DNA of 64,000 bases from assembly GCA_031315865.1 (NCBI GenBank), contig JALDRJ010000002.1, positions 3,322,001 through 3,386,000 of the forward strand, written 5' to 3'. This document shows, piece by piece, positions 18,513-29,151 of this stretch (position 1 is the stretch's first letter; each line of letters opens with the position of its first letter). The notes under the pieces are model-generated. The model had not been told where the DNA came from. It saw only the letters and a list, made by a program, of their open reading frames with translations, and searched no databases. A program made the position numbers and the translations under genes. Source of the stretch: Nitrospirales bacterium (GTDB lineage Bacteria > Nitrospirota > Nitrospiria > Nitrospirales > UBA8639).

Positions 18513-19214
18513 CTACGTGACAGTCTGTTTCATGGTAGACAGAAGTGAAGAAAAAATCTTCAAGCCATCGGTATTTCCGAATAGATCCTCGGCGCATCGC
18601 TCAGGGTGAGGCATCATCCCCAGAATATTGCCCCTGCGGTTTCGGATGCCGGCGATATTTCCTGTGGAGCCGTTGGGATTCGCCTCACGTGAAATATTTC
18701 CTTCGTGATCACAATAGCGAAACATGATTTGCCCGTGAGCCTCTAATGTTTCGAGTGTAGAGGAATCGGCATAGTAATTCCCTTCTGCATGAGCGATCGG
18801 GATCGTGAGGATTTGCCCAGGCTCGCATTGATTCGTGAAGGCGGTATCAGCCTGTTCGACTTTGATGTGCACATCTTCACAGATAAAAGCCAGACGGCTG
18901 TTTCGTAACATGGCTCCCGGCAAAAGTCCGATTTCCAGCAGGATTTGAAACCCATTACAGATTCCGAGGACTATCCCCCCCGATTCAGCAAAAGCGGTTA
19001 CCGCCGTCATGATCGGTGAGAATCTTGCGATAGACCCAGTGCGAAGGTAATCCCCGTATGAAAACCCTCCCGGCAAAATGACGCAGTCGATATCGGCAAG
19101 CGAGGTATCTTGGTGCCAAATGAATCTGACTTCCTGTCGCAAGACTTCGGCGATCACGTGATAGCAATCTCGATCGCAATTGGAACCGGGAAATGTCACA
19201 ATACCGAATTTCAA
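18513..19214 (-). CDS. purQ: Phosphoribosylformylglycinamidine synthase, glutaminase subunit
   Basis: PurQ is a class I glutamine amidotransferase that supplies ammonia to PurL. The catalytic Cys is in GICNGFQ, and the His/Glu pair in MMPHPER. The start MKFGIVTFPGSNCD is typical for the family but the codon is TTG (19212-19214), supported by GGAGT about nine bases upstream. Length is 233 residues. It follows purS by 66 bases. Confidence 0.96.
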   Translation of the reverse strand: MKFGIVTFPGSNCDRDCYHVIAEVLRQEVRFIWHQDTSLADIDCVILPGGFSYGDYLRTGSIARFSPIMTAVTAFAESGGIVLGICNGFQILLEIGLLPGAMLRNSRLAFICEDVHIKVEQADTAFTNQCEPGQILTIPIAHAEGNYYADSSTLETLEAHGQIMFRYCDHEGNISREANPNGSTGNIAGIRNRRGNILGMMPHPERCAEDLFGNTDGLKIFSSLLSTMKQTVT

Positions 19215-19280
19215 GGAAATAGGACTCCGTCAATGCCTTGAGGCGTATGAGGGCGACTCACGAGCCCTAGTGCCTCGAAA

Positions 19281-19523
19281 TTAGGGTGATACCTCAAATC
19301 GGTAATCTTCGATGACTGGATTGGTGAGAAGTTTGTCACACATGGATTGAATCGCGGCTTCAGCTTTCCCTTGATCGGTTTCTTGTAGGTCAATCTCGAG
19401 GAGTTTTCCCATACGCACGCCACTGACGCTCTCGAATCCCAGGGTCGCGAGTGATTGTCGGATCGCATGCCCTTGGGGATCATGAATGCCTGGTTTGAGG
19501 GTGACATAAATCGTGGCTTTCAT
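19281..19523 (-). CDS. purS: Phosphoribosylformylglycinamidine synthase, PurS subunit
   Basis: An 80-residue protein with the PurS pattern: MKATIYVTLKPGIHDPQGHAI, GFESVSGVRMGK, then a C-terminal NPVIEDYRFEV. PurS forms a dimer that joins PurQ to PurL in the three-part FGAM synthase. It lies between purC and purQ on the same strand. Confidence 0.96.
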   Translation of the reverse strand: MKATIYVTLKPGIHDPQGHAIRQSLATLGFESVSGVRMGKLLEIDLQETDQGKAEAAIQSMCDKLLTNPVIEDYRFEVSP

Positions 19524-19547
19524 TCAGCGTGATCCAATCTGTTGTGT

Positions 19548-20252
19548 TCAAGCACAGACTCGTTTTAAGACTTCTTGATAGGTTTCTTCGAGTCGTCCGA
19601 GATCTTTGCGGAACCGATCTTTATCCATTCGTTCGCCTGTCTGAATATCCCAAAATCGACAGGTGTCCGGAGAGATCTCATCCGCCAGAATCAGTTGACC
19701 GTCAGAGTCGCCAAATTCCAGTTTGAAATCCACGAGCATCATGCCACGCTCCTTGAAAAACGGGAGAAGGACTTCATTGATTCGCAACGCGACGCGACGC
19801 AGTTCGGCGACTTGTGCATCCGTCGCGAGTTGTAATAAACGGACATGGTCTTCGGTAATTAATGGATCGCCAAGGGGGTCGTTTTTGTAGAAGAATTCAA
19901 CGAGCGGCGGATCAAGGATCATGCCTTCTTCGAACCCCAACCGTTTGACCAGACTACCCGTGGCCCGGTTTCGGACAACGACTTCAATTTGGATAATCTT
20001 CAGATGTTTGGTGCGCATTTCACGATCACTCAATTCTTCGATGAAATGAGTCGGAATACCGGCTTCTTCAAGCAGGCGAAACAGTCTGATCGAGATCTTG
20101 TTGTTGACGATGCCTTTGTTGAAGATCGTTCCCTTTTTTTCTGCGTTAAATGCGGTCGCGTCATCCTTGAAGTATTGAATGACCTGCGCAGGGTCTGGAG
20201 TGGAGTAAACTTTCTTGGCTTTGCCTTCGTAAAGTAGGGTTCCTTGTTCCAT
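19548..20252 (-). CDS. purC: Phosphoribosylaminoimidazole-succinocarboxamide synthase
   Basis: PurC (SAICAR synthetase) joins aspartate to CAIR. Signatures include LLYEGKAKKVYST, FKDDATAFN, VVVRNRATGSLVKR and LVDFKLEFG, followed by ADEISPDTCRFWD. The start at 20252 places the protein at the usual beginning (MEQGTLLYEGKAKK) with AAGGAAAG upstream; a longer reading would overlap purB. Length is 234 residues. Only five bases separate it from the purB stop. Confidence 0.97.
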   Translation of the reverse strand: MEQGTLLYEGKAKKVYSTPDPAQVIQYFKDDATAFNAEKKGTIFNKGIVNNKISIRLFRLLEEAGIPTHFIEELSDREMRTKHLKIIQIEVVVRNRATGSLVKRLGFEEGMILDPPLVEFFYKNDPLGDPLITEDHVRLLQLATDAQVAELRRVALRINEVLLPFFKERGMMLVDFKLEFGDSDGQLILADEISPDTCRFWDIQTGERMDKDRFRKDLGRLEETYQEVLKRVCA

Positions 20253-20257
20253 GGGGC

Positions 20258-21631
20258 TTATACTTTCCTTGATCGAGATGATTGATGGATATTCCGTCGT
20301 TTCGCGGTTGGCGGAGTGACGCGTGCCCTTCGTGGTTGGCGCCCAAACACTCGTGAAAAGACCAGATTTTGATGACGAAGATACGATTTTGGTTCGAAGC
20401 AAGAGGCAATCTGTCCGGGAGAAAGATATTTTTTAATGTATGGGTCCTGTGCGATCAATTGTTGAAAGGTGCCCTGTTTCTTCCAAGATGTCATGGCATG
20501 TCGCTGAACGACTTCATAGGACTCTTTTCGCGTGGCGCCTTGTTCGACAAGAGCCAGTAAGAGTCGCTGAGAATATACAAGCCCGCCCGTGAGGTTCAAA
20601 TTGTGAAGCATCCGGTCGGGGTACACATCGAGGTGTTTCAAAATTTTGTTCAACCGCACGAGCATATAGTCGATTAAAATCGTACTGTCTGGAAAAATGA
20701 TCCGTTCAACGGATGAGTGACTAATGTCGCGCTCATGCCAGAGCGCGACATTTTCTAAAGCAGCCAGACTATGGCCACGAATCACTCTGGCCAAACCACT
20801 CAGATTTTCTGATCCAACGGGATTCCGCTTGTGAGGCATGGCGGATGAGCCTTTTTGACCTTCTTCAAAATGTTCCTCCGCTTCCAGGACCTCCGTCCGC
20901 TGAAGGTGCCGGATCTCAACCGCGACCTTTTCGATGCTCGCGGCGAGGAGGGCTAACGTCGAAAGATAGGCGGCGTGACGATCACGTTGAATGACTTGAT
21001 TGGAAATGGGTGCCGGTTTCAGCCCTAATTTGGCGCAGACTCGTCGCTCGACGGATGGCGAGAGATGCGCAAAGGTTCCCATCGCCCCAGAGAGTTTTCC
21101 GACGGCGATATCCTTTCTGGCTATGAGAAGCCGTTCTCGCTGTCGGCTAAATTCCTGGTACCAAATCGCGAGTTTCCATCCGAATGAAATGGGTTCCCCA
21201 TGAATCCCATGCGAGCGGCCGACCATGATCGTGTCCTGATGTTGCAAAGCCCGAGTCTGAATTGTGCTCAAGAGATCGGAAAGATCGTTTAAGATCACGT
21301 CCGTTGCCTCGCAGATTTGCAGGGCAAGCGACGTGTCAAGAACATCCGAAGAGGTGAGGCCGGCGTGAAGATGACGCGCGTCTTTTCCGGCCTGTTCCGT
21401 GATGGATTCTAAAAAGGCAATGACATCATGTTTGACGACCTGTTCGATCTCATCAATCCGTGTTGGGTCAATCTTGACCCTTTTGCGGACACGCGCCGCA
21501 ATGCCCTTCGGCACACGCCCCTGCTCTTCCATTACTTCACAAGCCGCAAGCTCGACCCGCATCCACGACTCATACTTCCGTCTTGGGCTCCAAATGTCAG
21601 ACATGGCTTGCCTGGAGTACCTGGCGATCAT
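20258..21631 (-). CDS. purB: Adenylosuccinate lyase
   Basis: PurB splits SAICAR and adenylosuccinate, releasing fumarate. The fumarase-superfamily signature GSSAMPHKRNP is present, with TSSDVLDTS and GRSHGIHGEP. Length is 457 residues, about 20-25 longer than the common bacterial form, because of a basic C-terminal tail (FGRQPRRARVTPP and beyond). The tail may be an extension of no function or a consequence of a shifted stop. Confidence 0.96.
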   Translation of the reverse strand: MIARYSRQAMSDIWSPRRKYESWMRVELAACEVMEEQGRVPKGIAARVRKRVKIDPTRIDEIEQVVKHDVIAFLESITEQAGKDARHLHAGLTSSDVLDTSLALQICEATDVILNDLSDLLSTIQTRALQHQDTIMVGRSHGIHGEPISFGWKLAIWYQEFSRQRERLLIARKDIAVGKLSGAMGTFAHLSPSVERRVCAKLGLKPAPISNQVIQRDRHAAYLSTLALLAASIEKVAVEIRHLQRTEVLEAEEHFEEGQKGSSAMPHKRNPVGSENLSGLARVIRGHSLAALENVALWHERDISHSSVERIIFPDSTILIDYMLVRLNKILKHLDVYPDRMLHNLNLTGGLVYSQRLLLALVEQGATRKESYEVVQRHAMTSWKKQGTFQQLIAQDPYIKKYLSPGQIASCFEPKSYLRHQNLVFSRVFGRQPRRARVTPPTAKRRNIHQSSRSRKV

Positions 21632-21665
21632 GGGAACGTTCGTCCTGTTCGTTGGCCGTCGGCAG

Positions 21666-22160
21666 TCATTCCCGAGGGCTCATCATTTCTGCGCGTTTCG
21701 TCTCTAATCGCGAATCACTTTGAAGAATGCGATCCAAAAGGCCATTGACGAATCGTTTGCTTTCATCGTCTGCGAACCGTTTGGCCAGTTCAATCGCTTC
21801 ATTGATCGTCACTTTCGCGGGAATATCCGGAAGCCAGAGAAGTTCAAAGAGTGCGCAACGCAAAATATTTCGATCAACGACCGGCATCCGATTCAATGAC
21901 CATTCCGTCGCGAAACGATTGATCAGCGCATCTAGTTCTTCTTGATGAGTCTGAACACCTTCAACAATGTTACTGGAATACAGACGAACATCATCAGAAG
22001 CCTTTTGTGTCATCCAGAATTCCTCCAAGAGAGCTGGATTCATTTCTTGAAACTCCTCTTGGAAAAGGATCTGGAGCGCAAGTTGACGCGCCGAGCGGCG
22101 GGAGCGATGCTGAGAAGACTTATTAGTCGTGGTCACGTTGTACGGAATTGAAGAAACCAT
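21666..22160 (-). CDS. nusB: Transcription antitermination protein NusB
   Basis: NusB binds boxA RNA with NusE in rRNA antitermination. The 164-residue protein shows RRSARQLALQILFQEEF at the start and VVDRNILRCALFELLW, VTINEAIELAKRFADDESKRFVNGLLD near the end, all in separate short runs typical of NusB. About 20 extra residues precede the usual start. The ribH-nusB pairing is common in bacteria. Confidence 0.94.
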   Translation of the reverse strand: MVSSIPYNVTTTNKSSQHRSRRSARQLALQILFQEEFQEMNPALLEEFWMTQKASDDVRLYSSNIVEGVQTHQEELDALINRFATEWSLNRMPVVDRNILRCALFELLWLPDIPAKVTINEAIELAKRFADDESKRFVNGLLDRILQSDSRLETKRAEMMSPRE

Positions 22161-22240
22161 GGAAGAGTAATTTGTTCGACCCGGGACATCCCCAATGTAG
22201 CGGAGTTGGGCGAGACGATCAATTGGTCTTTTGGCTCATA

Positions 22241-22777
22241 TTACCAACATTCTAAGGGGTCGATTTCTTCTGGGGTTGAGACACGGGAAGGTGAAGGTGG
22301 CACATTGGCCTGAAGAAGCGGATGTTTCATGAGATTAGCCATTTCGATGGCGGTGCGAGCGGCATCGGCACCACGATTTCGCTCTAGCGCACCCGACCGC
22401 TCCAATGCCTGGTCCACGGTATTGGTGGTCAAAACGCCAAAGATGATGGGGGTGTTCGTCTCAAGGGTTGCCTGCGAGATACCCCGTGCCGTTTCCGTAC
22501 AAATATAGTCAAAATGCGGCGTGTCGCCTCGAATGACAGCCCCTAAGCAAATGATCGCGCTAAACTGCTGAGAGGCTGCCAACTGGCGTGCGATGAGTGG
22601 AATTTCAAAGGCGCCTGGGACGCGAACGATTTGGATATGTTCTTCGCGGGTCCCATGCTGCTGAAGGATGTCAAGCGCACCGGTGAGTAAGCGGGAGGTA
22701 ACGAATTCGTTGAATTTACTGACGACAAGCCCAAAATGAAGATCTTGGGCTGTCATGCCGCCTTCGACAGGTTCCAT
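22241..22777 (-). CDS. ribH: 6,7-dimethyl-8-ribityllumazine synthase
   Basis: RibH makes the direct precursor of riboflavin. Family landmarks are VVSKFNEFVTSRLL, VPGAFEIPLIA, CLGAVIRGDTPHFDYIC and FGVLTTNTVDQALER. Length is 178 residues, with a C-terminal tail of about 25 residues beyond the usual end. An ATG at 22756, preceded by GAAGG, is an alternative start. It lies 150 bases after ribBA; the gap shows no hairpin or gene. Confidence 0.96.
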   Translation of the reverse strand: MEPVEGGMTAQDLHFGLVVSKFNEFVTSRLLTGALDILQQHGTREEHIQIVRVPGAFEIPLIARQLAASQQFSAIICLGAVIRGDTPHFDYICTETARGISQATLETNTPIIFGVLTTNTVDQALERSGALERNRGADAARTAIEMANLMKHPLLQANVPPSPSRVSTPEEIDPLECW

Positions 22778-22927
22778 GATGATCAGAGACTATTCAGAGC
22801 GCCAAGAGGCGCAAGGGAAGAATATCGTGTGCCATGCTGGCCATTGGAAGATTACGAGGGGACATTGACCTTTTTACCGGAAAGTCTGCATTCCTAACAT
22901 CAGAAAACATAACGAAACTGAATGGAC

Positions 22928-24133
22928 CTACACATTATTGAGAATATGACCCAACTTGGTTTTCTTCGTCCTTAAATAATGGACATTGGATTCTTGGGGG
23001 ATCATTTCGATAGGGATGCGTTCGACAACGTTTAAGCCGTACCCCTCGATACCGACTATTTTCCTTGGATTATTCGTGATCAGTTTAATTTTTCGCAGAC
23101 CAAGATTGACGAGAATTTGGGCCCCGATTCCGTAATCACGCAGATCGGCCTTGAACCCTAATTTCAAGTTAGCTTCGACGGTATCACTGCCCTCATCTTG
23201 CAGATGATACGCGCGAATCTTATTAAGGAGCCCGATCCCTCGTCCCTCCTGATTTAAATAGAGCAACACTCCCCTCCCCTCTTTCTCGATCATTTTCATG
23301 GCATGATGGAGTTGTTCGCGGCAGTCACAGCGCAATGACCCGAAGACATCGGACGTCAAACAGCCGGAATGCACTCGCACCAGCGTGGGGGTTTCGTCTA
23401 TGACTCCCTTTGTCAGAGCAATATGGGTTCCGCTGTCGAGTTCATTCTCAAACACGACCGCTTCAAACTGACCAAAAATCGTCGGCATTTTGGCCTTTTC
23501 AACAGATCGGACAAACGTTTCCCTGTGAAGCCTGTACTGAATGAGATCCTTGATCGTGATGATTTTGAGTTTGTGGTGCTGAGCAAATGCCAGAAGCTCT
23601 GGCACACGTGCCATTGTCCCATCATCATTCATGATTTCACAGATCACTCCGGCTGGATATAGGCCGGCGAGTTTGGCCAAATCGACCGAACCTTCCGTCT
23701 GCCCGGCTCGCTTGAGCACTCCCCCTTTATGGGCTTTGAGAGGAAACACATGTCCCGGGCGAGCAAAGTCCGTGGCTTGGCATTCAGGATTCACGGCCAT
23801 TTTGATCGTCATCGCACGGTCAGCCGCCGAAATCCCCGTCGTGATATCGCGGCCGGCGTCGATGGAAACGGTAAAGGCCGTACCGAAGGGCGCTGTGTTT
23901 TCCGTGGCTTGAGGGGGAAGCTTCAATTCATCGACGCGCTCAGGCGTCAAGGCCAGACAGATTAGCCCCCGTCCATATTTCGCCATGAAATTTATGTCTT
24001 CGGCTGTGACCTTCTCAGCGGCCATGACCAGATCGCCTTCATTTTCTCGATCTTCATCATCGACCAGGATAATGGATTTCCCTGCCTTGATATCTTCAAG
24101 AGCCTCTTCAACAGTATCGAATTGATCGGTCAT
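22928..24133 (-). CDS. ribBA: Bifunctional DHBP synthase / GTP cyclohydrolase II
   Basis: The N-terminal half is 3,4-dihydroxy-2-butanone-4-phosphate synthase ([16 protein letters not shown], then [10 protein letters not shown] and [12 protein letters not shown]). The C-terminal half is GTP cyclohydrolase II, with zinc cysteines in [16 protein letters not shown] and the GTP-binding NQEGRGIGL. Together they give both riboflavin precursors. Length is 401 residues, normal for RibBA. I saw no FMN riboswitch in the 73 bases upstream. Confidence 0.97.
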   Translation of the reverse strand: MTDQFDTVEEALEDIKAGKSIILVDDEDRENEGDLVMAAEKVTAEDINFMAKYGRGLICLALTPERVDELKLPPQATENTAPFGTAFTVSIDAGRDITTGISAADRAMTIKMAVNPECQATDFARPGHVFPLKAHKGGVLKRAGQTEGSVDLAKLAGLYPAGVICEIMNDDGTMARVPELLAFAQHHKLKIITIKDLIQYRLHRETFVRSVEKAKMPTIFGQFEAVVFENELDSGTHIALTKGVIDETPTLVRVHSGCLTSDVFGSLRCDCREQLHHAMKMIEKEGRGVLLYLNQEGRGIGLLNKIRAYHLQDEGSDTVEANLKLGFKADLRDYGIGAQILVNLGLRKIKLITNNPRKIVGIEGYGLNVVERIPIEMIPQESNVHYLRTKKTKLGHILNNV

Positions 24134-24206
24134 CAGTAGATATTCGGGTTATTGGAATAGTTCAAATGCCTGAATCCCCGAGTCCATTCTAGCATACATA
24201 CTCATT

Positions 24207-25415
24207 CTAACCAGACTGTGGAACGGAAAACTCTCTTGAACGCTGTATCACAAGAATGCTGACGCTGGCAAAGCCGGCGATACAGGCGAGCACCCAGAAC
24301 CCGCTCGCAAACGTGCCGGTCAAATCCTTGAGTATCCCGAACCATGCGGGTAAGAGAAAGCCGCCGAGAGCCCCAGCGGCCCCTATCAGACCCGAAGCCG
24401 TTCCCATATTGTTCCTGAAACGCAGTGAGGCTACCTGGAATACGACCCCGTTGCCAAACCCTAAGAGCAGGAGAACACTGACCGACAGGGGAAAAGCCCA
24501 TGACGGTGGTAAGAGCTGGCCAAGTCCGATACAGAGGATTGTCACGACGGGAAAGACGCCTTGGAGCAGCTGGAGCCCCCCTTTACGGTCAGCGAGATGT
24601 CCGCCGAAGGGCCTGGCCAGACTCCCAGCCAACCCGCAGAAAGCGGTCATAGTTCCCGCCATCACCATACTGACGTCATATTGATCATGAAAAAAAATCG
24701 GCAGAAAGCTTGAGAGCCCGACGAACCCGCCAAATGTCACTCCATACAAAAAACACAACCAATACATGAATTTCCTCGATAGTGCCTCACGTAAGAGTTG
24801 CCATGGAGAAGACGAGCGTCGCATTCCAGCAGATTGGCTTCCGGGAAGGACCGTGACCCAGAAGACGACCGCAGTAAGAATCACAGGCAGCATCATGAAG
24901 CCGAATGTATTCCGCCACCCAAACCCTTCAGCCAATCGAGGAGCGAGAAATGTCGCCAATAAGACCCCGCTATTCCCAACGGCTGCGACTCCCATCGCGA
25001 GTCCTTGATGGGCTGGAGGATAGGCCTGACTCGCGATCGGAAGCGCGATCGCAAAGCTTGCCCCGGCAAATCCAAAGAGAAGACCGACTCCAAGAAGCAT
25101 CAGATAATTGGTGGACCAAAGCCACGCAAAGGCAAGGGCAATTACTTCCAGGAGTAAGATGAGCAGGCCGATAACTTTGGGGCCATGATGATCAGCCAAT
25201 GGTCCGATGAAGATGCGAAGCACGCTTCCACCCAACAATGGCGTAGCGACCAAGAACCCTTTCTGTGTGGCTGACAGCCCAAATTCTTGAGATATGGCAA
25301 TCCCTAATGCTCCCATCAAGACCCAGATCATGAAACTTACCTCAAAATGGAGCCAGGCTCCCACCAAAGAAGGCCAATATCCGAGCTTGAGTGCTTGAAT
25401 TCCGCTACGAATCAT
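24207..25415 (-). CDS. narK: NarK-type nitrate/nitrite transporter (major facilitator)
   Basis: A 402-residue protein with about twelve membrane spans. NarK-family marks are present: an Arg in GSVLRIFIGPLAD and another in GSLARPFGGHLADRKGG (the pair that binds nitrate or nitrite), and glycine-rich signatures GVAAVGNSGVL and LLGFGNGVVFQ. The start at 25415 (MIRSGIQALKLGYWPSLVGA) fits the family better than one 16 codons upstream. In a nitrite oxidiser such a carrier could import nitrite or export nitrate. It heads the minus-strand rib-pur series, 73 bases before ribBA, and is divergent from the sigma-factor gene. Confidence 0.9.
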   Translation of the reverse strand: MIRSGIQALKLGYWPSLVGAWLHFEVSFMIWVLMGALGIAISQEFGLSATQKGFLVATPLLGGSVLRIFIGPLADHHGPKVIGLLILLLEVIALAFAWLWSTNYLMLLGVGLLFGFAGASFAIALPIASQAYPPAHQGLAMGVAAVGNSGVLLATFLAPRLAEGFGWRNTFGFMMLPVILTAVVFWVTVLPGSQSAGMRRSSSPWQLLREALSRKFMYWLCFLYGVTFGGFVGLSSFLPIFFHDQYDVSMVMAGTMTAFCGLAGSLARPFGGHLADRKGGLQLLQGVFPVVTILCIGLGQLLPPSWAFPLSVSVLLLLGFGNGVVFQVASLRFRNNMGTASGLIGAAGALGGFLLPAWFGILKDLTGTFASGFWVLACIAGFASVSILVIQRSREFSVPQSG

Positions 25416-25606
25416 TGAAAAATTCCCGAGACTGGCAGAGCAAGTCAATGGGTAGCAGGTCATATTTCATTCGATACATGACCGATGATGTTTCATGTTG
25501 AACTATAGTTGAGGGCTCGAAGAGGGTGCAATTACATCTCAAGCAGGCAAGATTGAAGGGATTTACGGAAGGGTCGGCTCACTGTTACCGTCCTGAGTGT
25601 GGTAAT

Positions 25607-25636
25607 AATGACTTTGTCGTTCTCCTGAAAGTCATT
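25607..25636. repeat. 9-bp inverted repeat between narK and the sigma-factor gene
   Basis: AATGACTTT (25607-25615) and AAAGTCATT (25628-25636) form perfect arms around 12 bases. It lies in the 340-base divergent intergenic region 25416-25755, which holds no supported gene. It could be an operator or a hairpin; nothing more can be said. Confidence 0.4.
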
Positions 25637-25755
25637 ACAATACCTGAATGTAGCTGGTGGAGAATATGGAGATCATCTATTGGAACCAGAGACATCCAGG
25701 CAATTCAACCTTGAGACATGTTGAAAAGGACTCGAAGCAACTCGTTAGGTAATTC

Positions 25756-26796
25756 ATGAGTGTGAATAACCCAGACATGAATGAACTCGACCAAGAGCCA
25801 TTCGACCAAGATTGGCCTCTGGATATCGATGTGGACGTGGAAGATGCTGAAATTCTCCCCCCTGATGAGGAGTCCAGCGCTCCCCATCCTGATACTCTTT
25901 CTGATAATGAGACAATAAGTACTCCATGGGAGGTTGTTTCAACCGCCCTTGTTCCGACAACGACACTTGACCGTTATCTTGCTGAAGTCCGCCGCTATCC
26001 GTTCTTGACGAAAGAAGAAGAGGTCCGCCTCTTTCACGAATATCAAGTGAAAGGAAAAGAAGATGCTGCCGTCAAGCTCATCTTAGCGAACTTGCGCATA
26101 TCTGTGGCCATCGCCAGCGAATACGGTAATGTCGGTATGGACCAGATGGATCTCATCCAAGAAGGCAACGTGGGGCTCCTTCAAGCCATGAAAAAATTTG
26201 ACCCAACCAGGAACGTCCGTTTTTACGCCTATGCGGCCTGGTGGGTCCGCGCGTATATCTTAAGGTATCTTCTGAACAATTTCCGTCTCGTCAAGATAGG
26301 CACCACTCAAGACCAACGGAAATTGTTTTTTAATTTAAAAAAAGAAAAGGCCAGGCTTGAGCAGCAAGGCTTCGTTCCAGACCCGAAACTTATCGCAGAC
26401 CGCCTGCAAGTTCGCGAACGAGATGTCATCGAAATGGACCAACGGCTCGGAAGTTGGGAATTGTCGCTCGATCAACCGCTCACCGATGATAGTGAAGGGA
26501 CATTGTATGACCTCTTCCCCTCCACCCAGCCAGGAGTTGATGAAGAGATCGAAAATAATCAGTTGCGTGTCCTTTTTCGAAAAAAGTTAGGCGAATTTGC
26601 CAAGACTCTCAATGAGAGGGAAGAAGATATTCTCAGGAATCGACTGCTTGCTGAAACACCGCTCACACTCGAAGAATTAGGGAAAAAGTATTCAATCTCC
26701 AAAGAGCGCGCGCGGCAAGTCGAATCAAAAATAATCAAGAATTTACAGATATTTATGAAGAAAAACTTAAAGGACTTCGAACACATTCAACTGTAA
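25756..26796 (+). CDS. rpoH: RpoH-like (sigma-32) alternative sigma factor
   Basis: A 346-residue sigma-70-family protein. Region 1.2/2 begins at TTLDRYLAEVRRYPFLTKEEE; region 2 has DLIQEGNVGLLQAMKKFDP and YAAWWVRAYI; region 4 ends with LEELGKKYSISKERARQVE. The RpoH-box-like QRKLFFNLKKEK separates it from RpoD and RpoS and supports a heat-shock sigma. About 70 acidic residues precede region 1.2, which is unusual for RpoH (commonly about 285 residues). The position just upstream of groES-groEL fits the role. The assignment to RpoH rather than another group 2/3 sigma is likely but not certain. Confidence 0.85.
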   Translation: MSVNNPDMNELDQEPFDQDWPLDIDVDVEDAEILPPDEESSAPHPDTLSDNETISTPWEVVSTALVPTTTLDRYLAEVRRYPFLTKEEEVRLFHEYQVKGKEDAAVKLILANLRISVAIASEYGNVGMDQMDLIQEGNVGLLQAMKKFDPTRNVRFYAYAAWWVRAYILRYLLNNFRLVKIGTTQDQRKLFFNLKKEKARLEQQGFVPDPKLIADRLQVRERDVIEMDQRLGSWELSLDQPLTDDSEGTLYDLFPSTQPGVDEEIENNQLRVLFRKKLGEFAKTLNEREEDILRNRLLAETPLTLEELGKKYSISKERARQVESKIIKNLQIFMKKNLKDFEHIQL

Positions 26797-26880
26797 GCAT
26801 CCCCCCCCCAATCCCATCGTTCAGCCTGTAAGCGAGTCACTCACTTTCAGAGTTTTTTAAAATATATATTTGACAACCTC

Positions 26881-26908
26881 TTGACTTGCCTCAGAAAGGG
26901 TTTATCTA
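26881..26908 (+). promoter_or_regulatory. Candidate promoter for groES-groEL
   Basis: TTGACT (26881-26886), a 16-base spacer and TATCTA (26903-26908) resemble a sigma-70 promoter. The -35 box is preceded by C (CTTGACTT), loosely like the sigma-32 -35 box, but no CCCCAT-type -10 is seen. No CIRCE element (TTAGCACTC-N9-GAGTGCTAA) was found between 26797 and 27009. Confidence 0.45.
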
Positions 26909-26937
26909 TGGATCAGTCTTGTGAGTATAGTAGCCAG

Positions 26938-26954
26938 GTGGTCGTTATGACCAC
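26938..26954 (+). promoter_or_regulatory. Small palindrome in the groES leader
   Basis: GTGGTC (26938-26943) and GACCAC (26949-26954) are perfect arms around GTTAT. It lies downstream of the candidate promoter and about 55 bases before the groES start, so it could be an operator or an RNA thermosensor-like hairpin. No known repressor site was matched. Confidence 0.4.
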
Positions 26955-27009
26955 GGGATAGTCAAAATATAATAGTCGATTTGTCATAAACAAAGGAGGA
27001 GGTTTTCAC

Positions 27010-27333
27010 ATGGCAGCATCAACGAAAGAGAAAAAAGAGAAAGAAGAAAAATCTGGTAGCAGCGCCAAAGGGTTTCGTCCCCTGGGTGATCGAGTGTTCG
27101 TGACATACACGGAAGAACTCGAGCGTACGGCTGGTGGAATTTACGTGCCTGATTCAGCCCGTGAAAAGCCACAACGCGGTACGATTGAAGCTGCTGGTCC
27201 AGATGTGGAAAACGTGAAAGTCGGCGATCAAGTGTTATTCGATAAATATTCCGGGACCAAAATTAAGATTGAAAATGACGATTGTCTCATCCTGAAAGAA
27301 GAAGACATCCTCGGTGTCTTTGAAACCAATTAA
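27010..27333 (+). CDS. groES: Co-chaperonin GroES
   Basis: GroES caps the GroEL cage. The core is typical: FRPLGDRVFV, the mobile-loop region ELERTAGGIYVPDSA, EKPQRGTIEAAG and VLFDKYSGTKIK. The protein has 107 residues because about 20 Lys/Glu/Ser-rich residues precede the normal start. A strong AAGGAGGAGG lies seven to eight bases before the ATG at 27010, so the extension is translated. groEL follows after 83 bases. Confidence 0.97.
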   Translation: MAASTKEKKEKEEKSGSSAKGFRPLGDRVFVTYTEELERTAGGIYVPDSAREKPQRGTIEAAGPDVENVKVGDQVLFDKYSGTKIKIENDDCLILKEEDILGVFETN

Positions 27334-27401
27334 TCAACATCAATATATTTCCCCAAAAACTTGAAACCTGGAATGTAGGCCCAATGGCTTACAAGACGTG
27401 A

Positions 27402-29063
<1,662 letters not shown>

Positions 29064-29100
29064 GATAGTCAGTCAACGCTCACTTAATAGATTTTTTAGG

Positions 29101-29141
29101 AAGGCCTGGGGAAATTATGCTTCCCAGGCCTTCTTTTTTAA
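29101..29141 (+). terminator. Rho-independent terminator of groESL
   Basis: AAGGCCTGGG (29101-29110) pairs with CCCAGGCCTT (29123-29132), followed by CTTTTTTTA-type T-rich sequence. This is a GC-rich stem with a U-tract directly after it and is the clearest terminator in the window. Confidence 0.9.
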
Positions 29142-29151
29142 GGCTTACAGT

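Noticed and set aside
24134-24206. Possible FMN riboswitch before ribBA
   Set aside because: Only 73 bases are available and none of the conserved RFN-element boxes is visible.
26797-27009. CIRCE element before groES
   Set aside because: No TTAGCACTC/GAGTGCTAA arms; only the small GTGGTC/GACCAC palindrome is present.
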